The notes: generated by a model from the letters alone, not told the origin. DNA of 64,000 bases from Neoscytalidium dimidiatum (GCA_037367355.1 CM074702.1:124001-188000); one strand, 5' to 3'; shown: positions 1 through 11,421, numbered from the stretch's first letter. A program made the numbers and translations.

Positions 1-1869
1 GTGACTCGATTCGTCTCATTCAGCATGCTCGATGTTCAACCAAGATGATTCCCAATGATTGGCATTCAGCGTGTCATGGAAATAAATCCGAACTGAAATA
101 GGTAGCTCATGATATTTTTTTGGAGTGCCAGATCTACATTTTTGACCAGAGCCTGAGGCACGAATTAAGGGAAATTCGTACGGATCAACACGATGGACCA
201 TCGCTGTCAACCACAAAATCCAGTAGACTGAGAGGAGACCGAATTGTCTCGGAAGGCCCTTGTATATAGACACAAGTCTGCAGACTGATTATCAAAAGCG
301 ATTGCTCCGACGACGACATATCCGAGGCTTTACATGCCTCTCCATATCGATATGGCGAGGGCGAGATCGTCCCATCTCTGTCTAGTTTGAAACCAGAAGC
401 CGTACAAGCTGATTTACATCATATTGAACCCATCTTCCTCGGTAAATACTCACTGCCCTCGACCAATATTCTGGATTGTTTGCAATCAAAAGTGGAGACA
501 TTGGCTGGGCAAGCTTCCGATGTAAAACTGCGTCGAAAGTACCAATGACGGGTAGTCGCGGAATTGCCACGCCAGTATACCGAGGCTTTGATGTCTATCA
601 GGGATTAAACTGTTCGAATAATAATCTGGAATACATTAAGGAACAGAGCCATACGTAGGTTTTATCCAGTGAAACATTGGGGCAGAGGTGCAGCGCAAAC
701 AGGATCGAATGGACGGAGCTTTCCAAACAGGGTTCCATGAGGCATTATCGAAGTACCGCGATGCAGCCTCTCGACTTCCAGTTTTTTCTTTTTTTTTTTT
801 TTTGCGCGTTTTGTCAAAAGATACCCCTAGTGCTGGCAGACTAATAATCGCATTGTCACGTCTGCTGCTTTTGACGTGTGTCTAACCCCGTCGCGCAACA
901 GACCACGTTGGAGCCATGGCCTCAGGACTAAGTCTCAACCGTGCACACCATCAACGCTTCCTCGGTAGCTCTAAGCCTGGGCTAATTCAGTTCGGCGTCG
1001 AGAAAAGGCTTGGTCCAACCGCTCGCGCGAACGGTGCGTTACAAGCAGCGAAACGTCTGACCAGCACGGCCATCTTAGTGCTCCGCGTCCATGAAGCCCC
1101 GCTGCGCCATGCCGCACGCTCAATACCCCTCTCCCATCCAAGCATACCCAAGACATTGCGATAGTTGCTCAACCATACTCCTACCCTCCACGTTAATGGT
1201 TAGTCACTGCTCGACCGGAGAAATTACCGCATCGTAGATTGGAGGATCTCGCGCGGTCATGGTTCCGCATCTTCACGATTGCGCCCCATGGCCGAGAATG
1301 CAACCTCGAAAGCCCCAAAGAGCCATACTACATCCTATATGTCCCGAGGCATTAATATTCGGACACTAGTTCCTTCGTGCACACCACGCACCAAGCCTCC
1401 CGTACCGTAGATTAACATTATGGCTGGTTTGGACACACGAGCCACGGCGTCATAGCGAAGCCTTGGGTCGACCGTTTGCTACAGCGGCGCGTATGAGGCT
1501 ACCAAACACAGCGCATTCCAGATCGTTTCGTAAACAAGTTTGGTTTATCGTCTATGACACTGCCCGAGGTTTTACGGTATTGGGTTTGGACCACGTTTCT
1601 ATTCCCTTGCGCGACGTCTCAGCTGCAGTATCTCAGCGCGTTGACAGCGCGGGACACCACTTCAAACAAGATCACAGCCGCGAGTACATAAAGGCACGAT
1701 GCCTCCACAAAGCATCAGCCTCTCTCAGTACCCTCCTCGTCATTCTTTCTGAGGATTCAAGCCACCAAAAGCTTATCCACCTTCCATTCGTTCTGTCATT
1801 CGTTCTTGACCACCATCTTCACGACAACATCCACACGACCACATTCTGCAATTCCACAATACCACAGCC
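1..1869. other. gene-poor left flank
   Basis: No convincing gene is visible. Open frames are short, overlap on both strands and show no family signature. A pyrimidine run (T tract near 785-802) is the only clear low-complexity feature. The last ~150 bases before 1870 are pyrimidine-rich with CA repeats, as expected for the promoter and 5' leader of the cutinase gene. Confidence 0.6.
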
Positions 1870-2957
1870 ATGGTTGCTCTCAACTACTCTATCATCTTGG
1901 CCCTCGCTGCTGCAGCGACCGCCATCCCGCTCGACTCTCCTCAGCTGGAAGCTCGCCAAGGATTCTCCATCCCGGGCATGGGAGGCTCCACAGCCAACGA
2001 CGTCCAGTCCGGCGAGTGCAAGCCCGTCACCTACATCTTCGCCCGCGGAACCACCGAAGGCGGCAACATGGGCCAGACCGTCGGCCCCGCGCTGAAGCAG
2101 AAGCTCGAAGCCGCCCTCGGCGCCGGCCAGCTCGCAACCCAGGGCGTGAACTACCCGGCCGACATGGCCGGCACCTTCATCGGCAGCGTGTCGCCCGGCC
2201 AGGCGCAGGGCAGCCAGAACTGCGCCCAGCTGGTCAAGCAGGCCGTGTCCAAGTGCCCGGAGACCAAGATCGTGCTGGCGGGCTACTCGCAAGGCGCGCA
2301 GCAGGTCCACGGCTGCCTGATCAACCTCAGCGGCGGCGAGGCGCAGAAAGTCGCGGTAAGTTCATCATCCCTCCACTTTCCCCTCCCCCCTTTCCTCTCT
2401 TTCCCAATCCCAATCTCCCCGCGTAACGAATCTTTGAAAGAGGAAAAAAAAGAAAAGAAAGAAAAAAAAAAAACTGACTTCTTTGCTCACAGGCCGCCGT
2501 CACCTTCGGCGACCCCCTCCGCGCCCAGCCCTTCCGCAACATCGACCAATCCAAGACCAAGATCTTCTGCGCCGCCGGCGACATGGTCTGCACCAACGCC
2601 TTCATCATCACGCCCGCCCACCTGTCCTACGCGTCCGCCTCCACCGGCCCGGCCGCCGAGTTCATCAAGAGCCAGCTCGGCAGCGTCTCCTCCTCCGCTG
2701 GCGGCGGCGGCGGCGGCGGCGCCGCCTCGTCCAACGGCTCGTCGTCGTCCACCGGCGCCAGCAGCTCCTCCAGCAGCGGTGGCGGCGGCTCGTCCTCCGG
2801 CGGCACCGGCGGCGGCCTCATGGGCGGGCTCGGCGGCGGCTCCGGATTGCTCGGTGGGCTGGGCGGATCGGGCAGCGGCGGTGGCAGCGGCGGCGGCTCT
2901 GGGCTCATGGGCGGCTTGGGCGGCCTGGGAGGGCTCGGGGGCTCGAAGAAGAACTGA
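1870..2957 (+). CDS. cutinase with Gly/Ser-rich C-terminal tail
   Basis: Secreted serine esterase that hydrolyses cutin ester bonds outside the cell. Two exons, 1870-2355 and 2493-2957, joined in phase 0 by a 137-nt intron (GTAAG...CACAG) carrying a purine-rich A tract; product 316 aa. Residues 1-18 are a signal peptide. The N-terminal half has the family's TYIFARGTTEGGNMG strand, and the nucleophile elbow GYSQG places Ser140. Exon 2 brings AGDMVC with Asp192 and PAHLSY with His205, so the triad is complete only after splicing. The catalytic part ends near residue 228, as in ordinary cutinases of about 200-230 aa. Residues ~229-316 are an extra low-complexity tail of Gly, Ser, Leu and Met. 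Family assignment is firm; the role of the tail is unknown. Confidence 0.95.
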
Positions 2958-4669
2958 GAGCGTGATGGCAGACTCGTGCCTTTCCTTTTTGTTTCTTGTT
3001 CTAGGCGCTTGCAGGGTTGGGGTGTAGCGGAATGAAGTCTGAGAGGGTCGAGTGGTAGGCGGCGCGCGGGCGCGTTCGAGGCGGTCGGCACAGGTGGTCG
3101 ACCGCAAGAAGGCGGCGATGAGGGAGAGGCTCGTGTTGAGTACGAGATTGTTGTCGGGAAAACTGGATGGGAGACTGCTGGAGGGCGTGCCGACGGATCG
3201 GACGTAGCATGTTGAAGCATTCGGGGCTGGAGGGGGGGCGGGCGTTGCTTCAAAATTTCTCGCAGGGGCGTCCTATCATATGATGTAGCTTTCTACGCTA
3301 TCTTAAGGCTTCCATCCCACTTGCTCAATCGGCCATTATAACATTGCTCTCCAGCTTTCGTCGACAGATTCATATATCTGGGATAGCAAGTGACTCGGCC
3401 ATTCGTCACTATAGAGTATATAAAATAGTAGACTAGATAGAATACTTTTTTATTTATATATAATCTATACTCTCTAAATGGCTTTAATCTTTATAATTAA
3501 TTTTTTAAATTTACTTTATTAATACTTATATTAATCTTTCTACTATATTAAAAGAACTCTATATTAAGTTTTTTCTTAAAAGTCGTTTTTTTACAAAAAA
3601 AAAAAATATGCGGTAGGACTTGCGCTATGGTTCTAAAACTCGAAGCTCTTTTTATTAGGCAGAGGGATCTCCTAGAAATACTAGCGAAAAGTCCCCAACA
3701 TTTGCACAGCGTCGGATGCCCACTTACTAGGGCTTCGAAGGCAGCCCTGACTCGATGGACCAGCGCCGAATAGTGATGAAGGCCAGTGTAAGGTACGAGA
3801 GACGGACCCGAAGAATGCGTTAGAATCCGAACTGCCACTAGCAGTCTTGCACAGTCCCGATCAATTAGTAGCGAAGTTGTCACGCGCTCTTGCCTCCACG
3901 CGAAGTCCCGTGTTAGCGACGGCCTGTGTCAAACGCCGGGCTGTAGATAGATAGGTAGCCATACTATCGTAAGGAGGAGACCACCGGCGTATCGCCGGCG
4001 GAACCCTGGCGGCCAGGCGGAGGGTAAAACCCCGACCGAGGCCGGCCAACTGAAACCTCCTCTCTATCGAATCGTCTGTTCACGAATCCAAGCCTTTCGT
4101 CCCTCTGTCGACTCCGTGTCTACTACACGGTCCTCACAGCCCGACTGTCACGAAGATCGAGCGGACCCAGCACAGATGCCCCAGACTAGGGATACCACAG
4201 GTGCAATGCAAAGAGGCAGTACAGGAGCGAAGGGCTGTGGACGAGAGAGAGCGACGCCGCAACTACTCTCCCGGGCTGGCAATGTTGCATGCGCTGGTCT
4301 GTACGTGCGTATGTGTGGGCATCGTGAAATGACGAGAAGAGGCGTGGAAGAGGACTGGTCAGTACATAAGAAAGAGTTCCTCGCACCGGCGTCCCACACC
4401 GGCAATCTCCGAAACGCTCGCCTTGCGCGCGCTTCGAGGGTGCTGATGCCCGTTCCTGCTGATCACTAACACCGCATTCTCGTATGGCTACCCCGCCTGC
4501 GGGAAAAACAGTGTTGGCTTTGTTGTTCAAAGGAGAGGCGGAAGCGCCATGCATGATCACCCCGCCAACGTTTTCCTAACCACATTCGGCTAGTTAAATA
4601 GGCCTCCGCGCCCGATGGCCCTCCTTTGGACTAACAACAAGAGCGGACTTCCCCAAAGCCACTCAAACA
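2958..4669. other. intergenic, AT-rich patch
   Basis: Holds the cutinase 3' flank, an AT-rich patch at about 3412-3605 (listed separately), and a GC-normal stretch 3650-4669 with no recognisable gene. A perfect small inverted repeat (CCGGCG, 3-nt loop, CGCCGG) lies near 3983-3997. Short open frames here overlap each other on opposite strands and are not supported. Confidence 0.5.
3412..3605. repeat. AT-rich patch, RIP-like
   Basis: About 190 bases of almost pure A/T (long TATA, TTTAAT and TTAATA words) sit inside GC-balanced DNA and end in a run of A. In Pezizomycotina such patches are often relics of repeats hit by repeat-induced point mutation. I see no coding remnant or terminal repeats, so the parent element cannot be named. 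Confidence 0.45.
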
Positions 4670-7009
4670 ATGGAAGAGGAGCTTCGGCGTTTGCGGAAGG
4701 AATTAGCTAGGGAGCAGCGACAACGAGAGGAGGAGCAACGACGACGAGAAGAAGAGCAACGACGGCGAGAAGAGGAGCAACGACGACGAGAAGAGGAGCA
4801 ACAACTCCGCCAACAGGCTGAAGCACGGGCGACGGAAGCCGAAGCCGCCGCGAGAGGGTCGCAGCCTACGACGCTTATCGAATATCTCCAAGCCTGCCAC
4901 AGGCTGTCCCAAGCCATCCGCATCGTCACCGACCGCTCCCTCACGACCCAAGGCGACGCCACCAAGCCGGCCGGTCGGCTGTATCCCAAGCGCATCGTCC
5001 CGTGGGATGCCTTCCCGAGCGAGCAAGAGAGCATCTGGGAGAAGCTCGAAGCAAGCGCTACGTTCGCGTCGGCGCGGGTCTTTCCCTCAACACACCAGAT
5101 GGATTACGTCCGAACCACCGTCGAGCCTATCAGCAGCGAGAACGGGCTTCGGAATTTCGCGCGGGATACGGTCGAAAATGCGGTGCAGAGGCTGATAAGG
5201 GAGGCGTACGACAACAGCCGTTTGCGCGCGGCTCTAGGCTTGAGGGGAACCGTGAGGTTTGAGAGCCACACGAACCTCGGCCAGCCGGCGGACTTTACGC
5301 TTGACGAGGAGATGCGGCAAGTATCCATCAGCGAAACGCCTGCTCGGCTGGATGGCAGCAGCGCTGCCAGGAGCAGAGAACGCGGCAAGAGTCGAGCGGC
5401 GTCTCGGTCGGCGAGTTCCCGGTTGCGGACACGACCGGGTGGGAAAGGCGGCGGGCGGGCCGATCAATTTTGCATATATCAGCAGGCGGGCGGGCAGAAT
5501 ATTCCAGCGGTTGCAATTGAGTACAAGGCGCCGCACAAGCTGACACGAGAGGAGATTGTGGCCGGTCTCAGCGGCGAAATCCGCCCGGATACCGACGTCA
5601 TTAATGTGGATGGCGAGGGCTTCGAGTTTCTCTCGAAACGGCTGCTCGCAGCAATCGTCACTCAATGCTTCTCGTACATGGTGGACAAGGGAGTTCGGAA
5701 CGGCTACGTATTTACGGGCGACTCGCTCATCTTCCTCCGCATCCCCGACGATCCGTCCGTGGTGTACTACTATGCCTGCGTTCCAAATGTCGACGTCCAG
5801 GTTGATGATACAACCAGCATCCACCAGACGGCAGTTGCCCAAGTTTTTACTTTTACTCTTCAGGCACTCGCGGCTGAGCTCCCTCCGCAACGGTGGCATA
5901 GGGAGGCGGCGGCGCTCGACAAGTGGGAGGTCGAGTACATGGACATCTTGAAGAAGATCCCGGAAACGGACCGCAAAACACGCGACCCTTCAGCATACAA
6001 ACCCCGGCCGTGGAAACCATTTGTCCGGTCGCCTGTCCGGACGAGATCGCGCTGCAAGCTAGTAGCTCCGGGCGAACACGACAGCAGTTCTGACGGCGAC
6101 GGGGATCTACCTCCAACACCAACACCACAGCGGCGGAGCACACGCTCACAAAGCAGCCGAAGCGGGCCTGAATCGAGAGGGAAGGGAACGGGACGCGTAA
6201 GGCAACAAGCTAAGCGGCAGCAGGGTGGAGAAGACGTGGGATCTGCAGCAAAGCTTCCGATTGGGGAACGACCATATTGCACGCAGGAGTGTCTGCAAGG
6301 ACTGATTCACGGCAAGCTAGTCGACCAGCGATGTCCCAACGCTCGATATCACGGCAAGAAGCACATCAACCTCGAAGTTTTCCGCAAACTCATTACGCAA
6401 CAACTTACCACGGACGATGGCAGCGATGCCGACTGTACACCTCTCTACACTAAGGGCTCGCGAGGAGCTTTGTTCAAGATACGGCTGTCGTTGTACGGCT
6501 ACACACTTGTGGCAAAGGGCATGGAAAAGCACAATATGCGTTACCTGCGCCACGAGAACCGCATGTATGCGCTCGCATCAGATGGCCAGGGCGACCCCAT
6601 TCCCGTTTGTATGGGACTGGCAAGCCTTGAAGTTCCCTACTATTTCGACGGGGGGGTCTACACACATATGCTCTTGTTGAGTTGGGCAGGACTCCCTCTT
6701 TCTAATTTCATCAATCGCGACAATATGTCATACTTCCTCCGCCGAGCGACACGGCAGTTGCGGAAACTCCACGAATTAGGGCTACGGCATAAAGATGCGG
6801 AGCTACGGAATATCACGTATGATGAAAAGAGCGACCGACTGATGTGGGTCGATCTAGAGCGTGCAGAAGAGGTGGTGCGGCCGCCTTTGGGCGCCGTCTG
6901 TCCGAATCGGAAGCGTAAAAGAGATTTTGGAAAGACCGAGTGCGGAGAAAAATTGTTTAGCCAGGAAGTCAAAGCCTTCGCTGCACATATGACCAGGTCT
7001 GTCAGATAG
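4670..7009 (+). CDS. coiled coil + REase-like + kinase-like protein
   Basis: Single-exon 779-aa protein. Residues ~1-60 are a highly charged Glu/Arg coiled coil built on heptad repeats. The middle contains a probable PD-(D/E)xK nuclease core: Asp265 in RADQF followed by Glu284 and Lys286 in AIEYKAP, then a long alpha/beta stretch ending near residue 400. Residues ~450-520 are basic, Ser/Arg-rich and probably disordered. The C-terminal ~250 residues look like an atypical kinase: a Gly-containing loop (KGSRGALFK), LVAKG, a catalytic-loop-like HKDAELRN (His707, Asp709, Asn714) and Asp728 in VDLERAE where DFG would be. Nuclease plus kinase fusion matches the architecture described for Crinkler-type (CR) effectors and related multicopy fungal proteins. 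There is no signal peptide. Family assignment is inferred from motifs; activity is unproven. Confidence 0.7.
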   Translation: MEEELRRLRKELAREQRQREEEQRRREEEQRRREEEQRRREEEQQLRQQAEARATEAEAAARGSQPTTLIEYLQACHRLSQAIRIVTDRSLTTQGDATKPAGRLYPKRIVPWDAFPSEQESIWEKLEASATFASARVFPSTHQMDYVRTTVEPISSENGLRNFARDTVENAVQRLIREAYDNSRLRAALGLRGTVRFESHTNLGQPADFTLDEEMRQVSISETPARLDGSSAARSRERGKSRAASRSASSRLRTRPGGKGGGRADQFCIYQQAGGQNIPAVAIEYKAPHKLTREEIVAGLSGEIRPDTDVINVDGEGFEFLSKRLLAAIVTQCFSYMVDKGVRNGYVFTGDSLIFLRIPDDPSVVYYYACVPNVDVQVDDTTSIHQTAVAQVFTFTLQALAAELPPQRWHREAAALDKWEVEYMDILKKIPETDRKTRDPSAYKPRPWKPFVRSPVRTRSRCKLVAPGEHDSSSDGDGDLPPTPTPQRRSTRSQSSRSGPESRGKGTGRVRQQAKRQQGGEDVGSAAKLPIGERPYCTQECLQGLIHGKLVDQRCPNARYHGKKHINLEVFRKLITQQLTTDDGSDADCTPLYTKGSRGALFKIRLSLYGYTLVAKGMEKHNMRYLRHENRMYALASDGQGDPIPVCMGLASLEVPYYFDGGVYTHMLLLSWAGLPLSNFINRDNMSYFLRRATRQLRKLHELGLRHKDAELRNITYDEKSDRLMWVDLERAEEVVRPPLGAVCPNRKRKRDFGKTECGEKLFSQEVKAFAAHMTRSVR
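4718..4805 (+). repeat. 21-bp in-frame tandem repeat
   Basis: About four near-identical 21-bp units (consensus CGACGAGAAGAGGAGCAACGA) encode repeated heptads of Arg and Glu with Gln. They build the N-terminal coiled coil of the nuclease-kinase protein. Unit number is likely to vary between strains because the array is nearly perfect. Confidence 0.85.
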
Positions 7010-8673
7010 TCAGTTGAAATGTATTTTGGAATGGACTGGATATTGCTCGTTGATTGTGGGCAAAGGCATGACGTTCTTAAACAAAATTTGTTGATTTACA
7101 ATAATAATGCGCTGTCGCTACGAGCGTTACTAGCTTTAGTCTTCAAGCAGACGAGCAATGACAGTGCGTGGACAATGCGTTTAAAGTCATCAACTCCGAC
7201 TCGAGCGGGAGGAGAGGAGTCCGGTGAGTGATAGTAATGAAGATAAGTAGTGTTTTTAGAGGTAGACTGATTTATGACAATAAATCAGCACCATTAATTT
7301 CTTTTACTCTTTGTGGACACATCTTCGGCCCGCCACTGGCTCACTGGACTATGCAAGGTCGCGTTTCGCTTCTGCTCGATCCGCGAGTACCCAGATTCAC
7401 TTTCACGCACCTGCTCCAATATCTAAGCCCGCCTTCCCCTCCCGTCTTCTTCCCTTACTCAACCCTTTTCATCACCAGTCGATTACCTTACCGCCTACGC
7501 ACCACCGTATCGTCTAATGCCGAGCAGCGGCAGCCGCACGGGGCAGATATGCCTCCTACCATGAATGAGATGGCTGGAGCTGGGACAGAGGAGAAAAAGG
7601 AAAACACATTGCTCTGTATTAGGGTAGGATCCGTCTTGGAGAAGGCTAGAGACAATCTGCGTTCAACAGATGTAACGGTTCAAGCAGTATATGATCGAGT
7701 CACTCCACCTTCGGATATGTTTCGTTACCTCTCGTTATTGGAACACCACCTTTATTTCCGTATGTCCGATATACGCATGTATATAACTCTTAGCTATAGC
7801 TACCTTTATGAATCAGAGAAGCCTCCTTCTTCTTTCTCTCCCTATGCACGCAAAGATATGCTGCGCACCTCAGCCCAGTCACCAAGAACTGGAACAATAG
7901 GTTAATAAGAGTTCTCGCACTTTTCCAGCCCATAGAAACCGTATAATGGTGTAACACACTCATTGTTATTCAAAGACTAATGTATGCTTAAATGGACTGG
8001 AATATACTGGATGACTAGCTACACACCTCGTAAGCACTCAGCCACTGATCAGCATCGGTTTTTACAACGGCCCCGCTTGAATGTAAGCCAGCATGTGTGA
8101 AGGAGCATACAACCGAATGTGGAGCTCTGCGCAGACAATGGCGGGTTTTCGAGATTTACAACCCCTTTCACATGCATGCGATATGACGACAATAGAGCGC
8201 TGAAATGCGGGTATAAAGAAGGCCAGCATGCCCCAATCTGAAATTATCCCATCTCAGCCACGCGTTCACGCACCCTAGTCCTCAATACATACAGCGGCCT
8301 GAAGGGATGGGACAAGCGTTGGGTACGATCGGTGTGTTAAGGCCCTGATGGGCCTGCGAGCTACCACATGGCTCTGCAATTGAGTCTTGCAATTCCTCTC
8401 CCGTCGGGGTGCTCTATATTGCCGTTACGCAGGCATTGAGGAGGAAACCCCCCCCGCCCTATATGGGGGTTTGTCAGACTTCTCGAGGTCTTTCCATAGT
8501 TTTAGGTCGAATGAGTGGACCCCCGTGGGATGACGCAATACACCGAGCAAGTGTCGCGACCTCCGCGACTTCGGACAAAATTTCTTGCATCTAATATTAA
8601 TGTTTGGCACTTTTGGGTATCCAGGAAGGCACTCCTTGCTGAATCAGTCACGTTGAGGCCAGTACTTTGAAAA
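7010..8673. other. intergenic, weak ORF 7549-7905
   Basis: No recognised gene. A pyrimidine-rich stretch (about 7390-7500), typical of fungal promoters, precedes a possible 118-aa reading frame starting at ATG 7549 and ending at 7905. Its product (starting MPPTMNEMAGAG) has no motif I know and may be spurious or the decayed 5' end of a gene. 7906-8673 holds nothing I can support apart from the leader of the next gene. Confidence 0.3.
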
Positions 8674-11180
8674 ATGAAGACGCTTACTGACCAGGACCTC
8701 CGCGCGGTTGCCGGGGAATATTCCGCGCCAATCGGCATCTACCAGTACATAAAATCGTTGCCTTTCTTGGGAACACTCGATTGCAATATCGACACATTGG
8801 TCGCCGGAGAATGAACTGAAGTTGTCGTTGAGTATACAGTCGGTGGCAGCGGTCTGGCAGATGGAGCATGGATCAAAGGAACTTTTAAGTTTTACTCGGT
8901 CGGCTCTTGTCTTCGGGAACATGCGCGGGGAGTACTACAGCTAACATTACAACATAGGACTGGGCTTTGTTCCAGACTTCGGATCCAAACAAGGATAACT
9001 ACGTATCAGCCGAGTATGTGCCTGGACCGCTGCTCCCCGGTCAGGATCCTGCTACGGTTCAAGCCTTGTCTGTGCGCTTCGACCAGAAGGGCCACGAGAG
9101 GCCGTTTCAGAAGGCGGTGATCGTCGACATCGTGGATGGTTATCTCAACCCAGGGGACAAGATCATCGTTCGCCTTGGTGACCGGCGCTTCGGTGCTCGT
9201 GGCACGCGCACTCAGACCTTTGTGGAGGATAAGTTCCTCATGCGCTGGTACATCGATCCCGTTGGAACTTCGAGGTTCGCCGCAATCAAGCCTGACATGG
9301 CCATTCCAATCGTTCCAGGCCATATCCACCATGCGAAAGCTACAACCCCAAGGTTATGCAGGCCACAAGTCACATTTCCTGTGCATGCTCACACAGAAGA
9401 TATCTGGGGGAACGCTACCAGAGACTTGCACAACATCAAAGCCGAATTGGAAATCCTGCCAACCACCGGCCCAGCAGCATACACCGTTCAAACAATTCGA
9501 CATTCCGCTCCATCATCAGGATGGACTTACGTCACTTTTGCCGACCTCTCCATCGCCAAGGAAGGAGACTACCTCCTCAAAATCAAGTTCACCGACGCCT
9601 CAGCCCAGCAAGAATGGACGACAGAAGAACTTCTGACCGTCCGGCAAAGCAGCCCCGTCCCACGAGTCCTCTTCGCCGACCTGCACGTGCACTCGGACGA
9701 CACGGTCGGCACGAACGACAGCGCGTACAACTTCTCGTACGCGCAGCTCGTCGCGGGGCTCGACATCGTCGGCTACACGGCCAACGACTTCCACGTCACG
9801 GCCGCCCTCTGGGCCGCGACGCTCGCGCCGATCAAGCGGCTCAACGCCGCGCACCGGCACCGCCTGCTCATCTTCCCCGGCACCGAGTGGTGCGGCAACA
9901 GCGCCGCCGGCGGCGACCACAACGTCGTCTTCCTGGGCGCCGCGGCCCCGGAGTTCCCGCTCGACCGCCGCGGCAACGTCGCGCGCAGCTTCGAGTGGAA
10001 CGAGGACATGGGCGCGGACGCGCGGCTGGCGCCCGGCGCGTGGCCGCTCGACGAGGTCTACGCCACGTACGCGCACGACGCCGACAACACCCTGCTGATC
10101 CCGCACGTCGGCGGCCGCAGGTGCAACCTCGCGTGGCACCATCCGCGCCTGGAGCGCCTGGTCGAGATCGGCTCGGCGTGGGGCCAGTTCGAGTGGCTGC
10201 TGAGGGACGCGGTGCGGAGGGGGTGGAAGATGGGCGCGTGTGCGAACAGCGACGAGCATCGCGGGCGGTGCGGCGGCGGCGTGCCCGGCACCGCCGTCTT
10301 CGGGACGAAGGGCGGCCTTACGGGCGTCTTGAGCGGCAGGCTGGAGAGGGAGGCGGTCGGCACGACGCTGCGTTCCAGGAGGACTTTCGCTACGAGTGGT
10401 GAGAGGTTGGTCGGGCTTCTGTGGACCGAGGACGGGAAGGCGCTGCAAGGCGATGAGGTGGAGGTCGAAGCTGGCAAGGCTTTGGTTCTTCAATACCAGG
10501 CTCTTGGCTCGAGAGGATTCTCCAGCGTTGAGGCATTTGATGCTTCTGGCCGCTTTTTCCTCCGTAACCTTTGGACCGAGCGCAGCACTGAGTCTAGCAA
10601 GAAGATCATCCGTGTTACTTGGGGCGGCGCTCGTCTCTACGATCGGTATAGGGAGGCGGTGTGGGATGGCGTCATCTCTGCTGCTGGAGACAATACGTCC
10701 ATTCAACGCATTCACCCTTTCGGTGGAACTGGGTATGTCCCAGAGGAGAAGGTCGCTGTAGTTGATGAAAGAAACATCACATTCAGCACTAGGACCAGCG
10801 GAGATTTTGACGGGGTCAATATCTTCTTTGATGGCCACGAGATTCCCGAGTCTATCAATGTTTCGGGCTCCCTTGGGGGCTATGTCAAGGTTGGCAATGT
10901 GCTGGACGGTAATCCCCACAAGCCACAACCCAATTTCGATTTTTCGTTCAGCCGAGGAGAGGTTTCCCAGCCTGGCGGCAAAACTTTCCAGATCCCGGGT
11001 GGCGCCGAGTTGTTCATCAACGTGGAAGCAGTTCCGGATGTTGTGCTCCCAACGAACGTTGAAGGTAGCATAGAACTGAAGGGGGATAGCAGTGGAGAGT
11101 CCAGGTCGGTGTTTTTAGTAGGCAGAGAATGGGACGGGGGCAAAGTTGTAACAAGTCCGATCTTCCTGACATATGTATAA
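8674..11180 (+). CDS. DUF3604 / PHP-like protein with in-frame TGA
   Basis: Large protein of the DUF3604 type, related to PHP-fold metal-dependent hydrolases; substrate unknown. The main exon, from 8958 in frame to 11180, encodes about 740 aa with candidate metal-binding motifs DLHVHSDDTVG, GTEWCG, HNVVFLG, IPHVGG and NSDEHRG. The N-terminus lies upstream: from ATG 8674 the frame reads MKTLTDQDL..., then a TGA at 8812-8814, then resumes in the same frame with VVVEYTVGGSGLADG and WIKGTFKFYS. The latter joins DWALFQTSDP across an intron 8899-8957 with a weak GTCGGC donor, a CTAAC branch site and a TAG acceptor. The coding signal on both sides of the TGA suggests it replaced a sense codon (Trp fits). 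So this is a nonsense allele, an assembly error, or a gene started downstream. Confidence 0.7.
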
Positions 11181-11421
11181 TCTGGCATGGTTTCGAGGTG
11201 AGGATTAGCTTCAGATATCTGGAGGCCCTTTCATCTTCCACTACTAAAGCATGAAATTAGAATTCGAGTTTACACGAGATTTGCAGGAAATGCGAAGTTG
11301 TAAGATGGATATAGAAAATCCCAAAACCTATGTTGGTACACGGATTATCGCATAGTGTGAGACAGCCATTTACAGCAACGAGTATGATTCTTTTATACCA
11401 CTGAAAGATTTACCTAGCCGG

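Noticed and set aside
1463..2095. 210-aa plus-strand frame overlapping the cutinase start
   Set aside because: It overlaps the cutinase exon in another frame and has no motif; cutinase coding potential is decisive.
3736..3751. 16-mer GCAGCCCTGACTCGAT shared with about 24692
   Set aside because: One exact 16-base match in 64 kb is about what chance predicts; the flanks do not match.
8812..8814. Programmed stop-codon readthrough at TGA
   Set aside because: The following bases are ACT, not the CTA context known for fungal readthrough; a mutation or error is simpler.
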